Below, one piece after another: positions 50,413 through 55,023 of a stretch of DNA of 55,023 nt. The notes beneath the pieces are model-generated. The model saw only the letters and a list, made by a program, of their open reading frames with translations. It ran no database searches and was not told where the DNA came from. Origin of the DNA: UBA3855 sp964472035 (lineage in GTDB: Bacteria; Bacillota; Clostridia; Oscillospirales; Ruminococcaceae); NCBI GenBank assembly GCA_964472035.1, contig CAYYIT010000009.1, positions 1 through 55,023 on the forward strand, read 5' to 3'. A program made the position numbers and the translations under genes. Each line of letters starts with the position of its first letter. The stretch's first letter is position 1.

Positions 50413-50586
50413 TCATCTGACGAGAGAAGTCAGATCATCGAGTACGCATCCGGCGGCCTTGAGCGTCTTGCCGATGTGGCGCTTCATGCTGTGCTTCTGA
50501 TGGCTCGATGCCTTGGACAGTACATAGCACGCTGCGCCCACCGCAGTACCGACGGTCACACCCTTGACGATGGCTCCGATCTGCAT
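50413..50586 (-). CDS. Small 57-residue membrane-associated protein
   Basis: A short gene with RBS AAAGGAGGG before ATG 50586. The N-terminus is a glycine/alanine/valine-rich hydrophobic helix ('GAIVKGVTVGTAVGAACYVL', residues 4-23). A basic, His-rich segment ('HQKHSMKRH') and a short C-terminal helix follow. The build recalls YtxH-like small envelope proteins, but the family is not certain. It runs opposite to its neighbours. Confidence 0.65.
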   Translation of the reverse strand: MQIGAIVKGVTVGTAVGAACYVLSKASSHQKHSMKRHIGKTLKAAGCVLDDLTSLVR

Positions 50587-50671
50587 TGCGATCCCTCCTT
50601 TCCGCTGGGAATAGTATACCGCAGATCGCCTGAATCATACTGCCGCCAAACGGCAAAAAGGAGAAACTTCC

Positions 50672-51175
50672 ATGGCATTGCATATCGTTCTTGTACAGCC
50701 CCAGATCCCGCAGAATACCGGAAATATTTCCCGTACCTGCGCCGTGACCGGCGCAAAGCTGCACCTTGTCCATCCCTTCGGCTTTACCATCACCGACAAG
50801 CAGCTCAAGCGCGCAGGCCTTGATTACTGGGATAAGCTCGATATCACGGAATACGAAAGCCTTGATGCCTTCATGGAACAGCATGGCGGCGATCGCCTCT
50901 ATTTCTTCACAACGAAGGGAAGAAGCCGCCACAGCGACGTGCGCTATCCGTGCGATGAGGATGTCTATCTGCTGTTCGGCAGGGAGGATGCAGGGCTTCC
51001 GGAGGCACTGCTCCACGCGCATCCGGACGAATGCCTGCGCATTCCGATGCGTCCGACGCTGCGCAGCCTGAACCTCTCCAATTCCGTAGCCATTGCCGCC
51101 TATGAAGTGCTGCGGCAGTGGGATTATCCGGAGCTCGAGACACAGGGGAACCTGACGCAGTTTTCCTGGGAATGA
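50672..51175 (+). CDS. trmL: tRNA (cytidine/uridine-34 2'-O)-methyltransferase
   Basis: 167 residues. A SPOUT methylase with the deep trefoil knot: 'LVQPQIPQNTGNISRTCAVT', 'LLFGREDAGLPEALL' and 'IPMRPTLRSLNLSNSVAIAA' are the three TrmL motifs. It methylates the wobble ribose of tRNA-Leu isoacceptors. ATG 50672 follows AAAAGGAGA. Confidence 0.95.
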   Translation: MALHIVLVQPQIPQNTGNISRTCAVTGAKLHLVHPFGFTITDKQLKRAGLDYWDKLDITEYESLDAFMEQHGGDRLYFFTTKGRSRHSDVRYPCDEDVYLLFGREDAGLPEALLHAHPDECLRIPMRPTLRSLNLSNSVAIAAYEVLRQWDYPELETQGNLTQFSWE

Positions 51176-51204
51176 AGACATCGTATCAGAACGTTCAAAA
51201 AACA

Positions 51205-51232
51205 TGCACATCTGCCGCTTTGCAGATGTGCA
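51205..51232 (-). terminator. Perfect 11-bp hairpin oriented as a minus-strand terminator
   Basis: Stem 51205-51215 with 51222-51232, loop 6 nt. On the minus strand it is followed by a run of six T (A-run at 51197-51202); on the plus strand no T-run follows. No minus-strand gene ends here, so it would stop antisense transcription, or act as a leader structure for the next gene. Confidence 0.5.
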
Positions 51233-51251
51233 ATTGTATTCGGAGGGAGCT

Positions 51252-52463
51252 ATGAAGGACCAGCTCATTATCATCGGCGGCGGTGCATCGGGACTTGCGG
51301 CGGCGGTGACTGCCGCATCTCTCGGCGTGCAGAAGATCACCATTCTGGAACGCCTGCCCAGAACCGGCAAGAAAATCCTCGCCACCGGAAATGGCCGCTG
51401 CAATCTCAGCCATACGCCCATTGACGCGGCGGATTATTCCGGCAGTGTGCAGGTGGAAGAAATTCTGTCAGATTTTGGCGATGCTGCAGCTTTTTTTGAA
51501 ACGCTCGGCATCCATTGCCGCACGGATGAGCAGGGGAGGATCTACCCCTACAGCAATACTGCCACCGCTGTTCTTGATGCGCTGCGCAGTGCCTGCCGGC
51601 AAAGCGGTGTCGAGGAGCACTGCGATGCGCACGTTACGGCGTTGGAGCCTGCAAAGCACGGCTGGCGGATCTGCACGCAAATGCAGGAATACTTCGCCAG
51701 CGCTGTTGTCTTTGCAGCAGGCGGTCACGCCGCCCCCCAGCTCGGAACGGACGGCAGTGCGTGGGAGCTGCTGCGCGCGCTTGGGATTCCGCTGGTAAAG
51801 CCGCGCCCCGTCCTGTGTCCGGTGCTGTCCGACGCAGGTATGCTCCGTCCCCTGAAGGGACTCCGTGCCAGAGCAAAGGCTGCCCTGTACGACCGCGGTG
51901 TTCTGCTGCGGCAGGAATGGGGCGAGGTGCAGTTCACGCAGGAGGCACTCTCCGGCATCTGCCTCTTCAATCTTGCAGGACTCGTGGATGCGGCGAGATG
52001 CAGGGATTTTTCCATTGCGCTCAATCTTTGTCCGGAGCAGGACAGCGGCGGGACATCTGCCATGCTGTACGGATTTCAGGCGGTACGTTTCGATGCCGAC
52101 TGCGAAATGCTGCTCTCCGGCATCGTCCAGAAGCCCCTTGCACGGCTCATTCTGAAACGCTGCGACATCGCCGCCGCCATGCCGGCAAGCCGGCTTGACG
52201 GCAGACAGATGCAGGCAATCGCTTCGACGCTCTGCCATCTGGAATTCCCTGTGACGGGACTTGCCGGCTGGAGACAGGCGCAGGCAACTGCCGGAGGTGT
52301 TTCCGGAGATGCGCTCGATGAACATCTTCAGGTGAAGCGGCATCCGGGGCTGTACATCGTCGGCGAGGCTGCCGATGTGCACAGCCTCTGCGGCGGCTAT
52401 CACCTCCACTGGGCATGGGCAAGCGGTGTGCATGCGGCACGGCACATTGCCGCGCAGAATTGA
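51252..52463 (+). CDS. Flavoprotein of the HI0933/YhiN family (NAD(P)/FAD-dependent oxidoreductase)
   Basis: 403 residues. The FAD motif 'IIIGGGASGLAAAVTAASLG' opens the protein, followed by 'RTGKKILATGNGRCNLSHT', diagnostic of HI0933. 'TAGGVSGDALDEHLQVKRHP' and a final 'GEAADVHSLCGGYHLHWAWA' close the FAD fold. The reaction is unknown. ATG 51252 follows GGAGGGAG. It lies 16 nt before another FAD protein gene. Confidence 0.9.
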   Translation: MKDQLIIIGGGASGLAAAVTAASLGVQKITILERLPRTGKKILATGNGRCNLSHTPIDAADYSGSVQVEEILSDFGDAAAFFETLGIHCRTDEQGRIYPYSNTATAVLDALRSACRQSGVEEHCDAHVTALEPAKHGWRICTQMQEYFASAVVFAAGGHAAPQLGTDGSAWELLRALGIPLVKPRPVLCPVLSDAGMLRPLKGLRARAKAALYDRGVLLRQEWGEVQFTQEALSGICLFNLAGLVDAARCRDFSIALNLCPEQDSGGTSAMLYGFQAVRFDADCEMLLSGIVQKPLARLILKRCDIAAAMPASRLDGRQMQAIASTLCHLEFPVTGLAGWRQAQATAGGVSGDALDEHLQVKRHPGLYIVGEAADVHSLCGGYHLHWAWASGVHAARHIAAQN

Positions 52464-52479
52464 GAAAGGAAGTGTTTCC

Positions 52480-54087
52480 ATGATTCGATTGCAGAATATC
52501 CGCATGCCCCTCGACTACAGGGAGGCGGATCTCTATAAGGCGGCCGGACGCAGACTGCAGATTCCGGCAAGGCAGATCACAAAGCTGCGGATCCACCGCC
52601 GTTCCGTAGATGCGCGCAAGCGCGATGCCATCGTCTTTCTGATGACGCTGGATGTCGAGGTGCCGAAGGAACGCCAGCTCCTGTCACGCTTTTCCGGAAA
52701 CAAGGACATCCTTCCCGTGCAGGACAAGCGCTATCGTGTGCCGATCTGCCGCAGCCCGAAGCGCCCCGTCATCGTCGGCTTCGGCCCAGCCGGAATGTTT
52801 GCGGCGTACGTCCTTGCCAAGGCCGGACTGCGTCCTATCGTTCTGGAGCGCGGCTGTGCCGTGGAGGACAGAGTACGCATCGTCAAGGAATTCCGCACCA
52901 GCGGCATTCTGGATACCGAGTGCAATATCCAGTTCGGCGAGGGCGGTGCCGGAACCTTCTCCGACGGCAAGCTCCATACCGGCATCAAGGATCCTCGGAT
53001 CCGTTTCGTGCTGGAAACCTTCGCGGAATGCGGTGCGCCGGAGGAGATCCTCTGGCAGGCAAAGCCCCATATCGGCACGGACAAGCTGACGGAAACCGTA
53101 CGGAATCTGCGCCGGAAGATCCAGGCGATGGGCGGAGAGATCCATTTCCGCACACGCATGACCGGCTTTACGCAGAAGGATGGCGTCCTTGAGAGCATCC
53201 GCTGCATCGAGGACGGCGAGGAGCGTGAATTCCCTGCAAGCTGCGCCGTTTTCGCCCTCGGACACAGTGCAAGGGACACACTGGAAGCCCTGCATGCAAG
53301 CGGCATTCCGCTCGCGCAGAAGCCCTTTGCGATGGGCGTGCGCATTGAGCATCTCCAGCGCGAGATCAACCGCACGCTTTACGGAACATTCGCAGAGCAT
53401 CCTGCGCTCGGCGCAGCGGACTACAAGCTCGCTGTGCATCTGCCGAACGGCAGGAGTCTCTATACCTTCTGCATGTGCCCGGGCGGTGAGGTCGTGGCGG
53501 CAGCCTCCGAGGAGGGCCGACTTGCCGTAAACGGCATGAGCTGTTTTGCCCGTGACGGCAAAAATGCCAACAGCGCATTGCTCGTCGGTATGAATACAAG
53601 CGATTTCCCCGATGATCACCCGCTCTCGGGCATGTACCTACAGCGGTCGATCGAGGAGGCGGCCTTCCGTGCAGGCGGCAGCAATTACCATGCCCCCGTG
53701 ATCCGTGTGGGAGATTTCCTCAAGCAGAAGGAATCCACTGCGTTTGGCAGTGTAAAGCCGACCTATACACCGGGAACGCACTTTGCGTCCCCCGATCAGT
53801 ATCTGCCGGACTTCATGTGCGAGACCCTGCGTCTTGGCATCCGTGAGATGGACAAACGCCTGCGCGGTTTTGCAAGCCCCGACGCCCTGCTCACCGGCGT
53901 GGAATCGAGAAGCTCTTCGCCCGTGCGGATGCTTCGCGGTGAGGATTATTGCAGTGTCGGCGTGAAGGGTATTTATCCCTGCGGCGAAGGCGCCGGCTAC
54001 GCGGGCGGCATTACTTCCGCGGCAGTGGACGGCATTCGCTGTGCGGAGGCGATCATGAAGGAATTAGGAGGTGCAGCATGCAGCTGA
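52480..54087 (+). CDS. FAD-dependent dehydrogenase (COG2509 type)
   Basis: 535 residues. A small N-terminal domain (1-90, 'AGRRLQIPARQITKLRIHRR') precedes the FAD-binding part ('RPVIVGFGPAGMFAAYVLAK', then LERG). 'TECNIQFGEGGAGTFSDGKL' and the C-terminal 'GVKGIYPCGEGAGYAGGITS' are family marks. Members are widespread in Clostridia; no substrate is established. ATG 52480 has AAAGGAAG upstream. Its end overlaps rsmA by 10 nt. Confidence 0.9.
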   Translation: MIRLQNIRMPLDYREADLYKAAGRRLQIPARQITKLRIHRRSVDARKRDAIVFLMTLDVEVPKERQLLSRFSGNKDILPVQDKRYRVPICRSPKRPVIVGFGPAGMFAAYVLAKAGLRPIVLERGCAVEDRVRIVKEFRTSGILDTECNIQFGEGGAGTFSDGKLHTGIKDPRIRFVLETFAECGAPEEILWQAKPHIGTDKLTETVRNLRRKIQAMGGEIHFRTRMTGFTQKDGVLESIRCIEDGEEREFPASCAVFALGHSARDTLEALHASGIPLAQKPFAMGVRIEHLQREINRTLYGTFAEHPALGAADYKLAVHLPNGRSLYTFCMCPGGEVVAAASEEGRLAVNGMSCFARDGKNANSALLVGMNTSDFPDDHPLSGMYLQRSIEEAAFRAGGSNYHAPVIRVGDFLKQKESTAFGSVKPTYTPGTHFASPDQYLPDFMCETLRLGIREMDKRLRGFASPDALLTGVESRSSSPVRMLRGEDYCSVGVKGIYPCGEGAGYAGGITSAAVDGIRCAEAIMKELGGAACS

Positions 54088-54932
54088 CTGATATCGGATA
54101 TGTGAAACAATTGCTGGAACGCCATGGCTTCCATTTCTCAAAGGCACTGGGACAGAACTTTCTGATCAATCCCAGCGTCTGCCCGAAGATCGCCGAGATG
54201 GGCAATGCCGCCCCCGGCTTCGGTGTGCTGGAGATCGGCACCGGCGTGGGAACGCTGACTGCCGAGCTTGCAAAGCGGGCGGATAAGGTCAGAGCGGTGG
54301 AGCTGGATGACCGCCTGTTCCCGATTTTAGAGGAGACTCTCGCGGAATTTGACAATGTGAAGGTCGTTCACGGCGATGCCATGAAGTATGACCTTGCCGC
54401 CCTGATCCGCGAGGAATTCGAAGGCCTGCGCGTTGCAGTCTGCGCAAATCTCCCGTACTACATCACGTCCCCCATGATCATGCGCCTTCTGGAGGAACGA
54501 CTTCCCATCGAGACTATTACCGTCATGGTGCAGAAGGAAGCTGCCCAGCGCCTCTGTGCGCCCATCGGCAGCCGTGAATCCGGTGCGGTCTCCGTTGCAG
54601 TCGCCTATTACGGCGAGGCAAAGCAGCTGTTCGGTGTTTCGCGCGGCAGCTTCATGCCGGCGCCGAATGTGGATTCCGCCGTGATCCAGATCACGCTCCA
54701 TAAGGAGAAAAAATGGCAGGTGACGGATGAAGCGCTGTTCTTCCGGATGGTGAAGACGGGCTTTTCCCAGAGAAGAAAGCAGCTCTCCGGCGTGCTGGCA
54801 GGGGGACTTGGCATCCCGAAGGCGCGCATGCAGGAGATCTTCGCGGCTGCGGAGATCCCAGCCAATGCCCGTATTGAAGCGCTGGACATGCAGGCACTCG
54901 TGCGCCTTGCCAATGTGCTTGCAGAACAATAA
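54078..54932 (+). CDS. rsmA: 16S rRNA (adenine1518/1519-N6)-dimethyltransferase
   Basis: 284 residues. SAM-dependent dimethylation of two adenosines at the 3' end of 16S rRNA. The SAM motif is 'LEIGTGVGTLTAELAKRADK', the catalytic motif 'CANLPYYITSPMIM', and 'SQRRKQLSGVLAGGL' lies near the C-terminus. The AGGAGG for ATG 54078 lies inside the previous gene. Also known as ksgA. Confidence 0.96.
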   Translation: MQLTDIGYVKQLLERHGFHFSKALGQNFLINPSVCPKIAEMGNAAPGFGVLEIGTGVGTLTAELAKRADKVRAVELDDRLFPILEETLAEFDNVKVVHGDAMKYDLAALIREEFEGLRVAVCANLPYYITSPMIMRLLEERLPIETITVMVQKEAAQRLCAPIGSRESGAVSVAVAYYGEAKQLFGVSRGSFMPAPNVDSAVIQITLHKEKKWQVTDEALFFRMVKTGFSQRRKQLSGVLAGGLGIPKARMQEIFAAAEIPANARIEALDMQALVRLANVLAEQ

Positions 54933-54944
54933 CATAATTGTAAA

Positions 54945-54971
54945 GCCGCACCGCAGATGGGTGCGGCTTTT
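54945..54971 (+). terminator. rsmA terminator
   Basis: An 8-bp GC stem (54945-54952 with 54960-54967) with 7-nt loop is followed by TTTT. Confidence 0.85.
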
Positions 54972-55023
54972 CAGTCTGTCGAAAAAGTCCCGTCCAGCCA
55001 CTGCGCCTCTGGCGCAGGGCTGG
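54971..55023 (+). repeat. CAGTCTGTC-AAAAAGTCC element, copy 2, running into a palindrome
   Basis: TTCAGTCTGTC (from 54970) joined by G to AAAAAGTCC is the plus-strand twin of the minus-strand copy at 46-66. It is followed by an interrupted palindrome (54995-55023) with CTGCGCC/GGCGCAG at its core and CCAGCC/GGCTGG outside, cut by the window end. Confidence 0.65.

Noticed and set aside
1..55023. CRISPR arrays, prophage, transposase genes, restriction or retron systems
   Set aside because: No array of evenly spaced repeats and no integrase, transposase, nuclease or reverse transcriptase gene was found in the window.

Overview
The window looks like a chromosomal stretch from an anaerobic, endospore-lineage Clostridia bacterium, most like Ruminococcus/Oscillospirales. 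The evidence is strong Firmicutes-type ribosome-binding sites, TTGACA-17-TATAAT promoters, frequent TTG/GTG starts, sporulation genes (spoIIP, gerW/ytfJ, a DacF-type carboxypeptidase), an [FeFe]-hydrogenase maturase (hydE), a PyrR attenuator and family-1 sugar ABC transport without its own ATPase. The species assignment is inference. A 10-N assembly gap lies at 24832-24841, and both window edges lie in repeat sequence.

Region 1 (1-12650): a ferredoxin (minus strand), then a promoter and long leader driving an eight-gene locus. It encodes a large secreted solute-binding protein with two N-terminal beta-sandwich modules, a permease pair, a membrane-anchored NHL beta-propeller, a Yip1-like membrane protein, a large secreted DUF5696-like protein and a second permease pair. 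No ATPase is encoded. This is the best candidate for an undescribed system: a surface machine that binds, possibly processes, and imports a glycan or glycoconjugate.

Region 2 (12651-30700): a small GNAT/Cys-rich/VOC operon; SseB-like protein and ribosomal protein L28 on the minus strand; a conserved operon with site-2 protease, scpA, scpB, DUF2953, gerW, dacF and rluB; a three-gene biotin-dependent set resembling 12S/1.3S/5S transcarboxylase; metA behind a hairpin-rich repeat with the gap; an ECF sigma/membrane regulator pair with an apparent autoregulatory promoter; a polysaccharide deacetylase divergent from spoIIP; and tRNA-Arg and tRNA-Pro.

Region 3 (30700-40400): a divergent AraC regulator and NAD-dependent epimerase sharing a repeat-rich intergenic region, hydE behind a promoter with a palindrome in its spacer, a MATE exporter, pyrE, an unusual sigma factor fused to a winged helix and a large C-terminal domain, plsY, tRNA-Leu and a DUF4317 protein.

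Region 4 (40400-55023): a PyrR-regulated operon pyrR-pyrC-pyrF-carA-carB-pyrK-pyrD, followed by an Imm1-like small protein, ruvX, a repeat element flanked by 16-nt direct repeats, a 57-aa membrane protein, trmL, two flavoprotein genes and rsmA. With pyrE at 35689 the window encodes the whole UMP pathway except aspartate carbamoyltransferase (pyrB).
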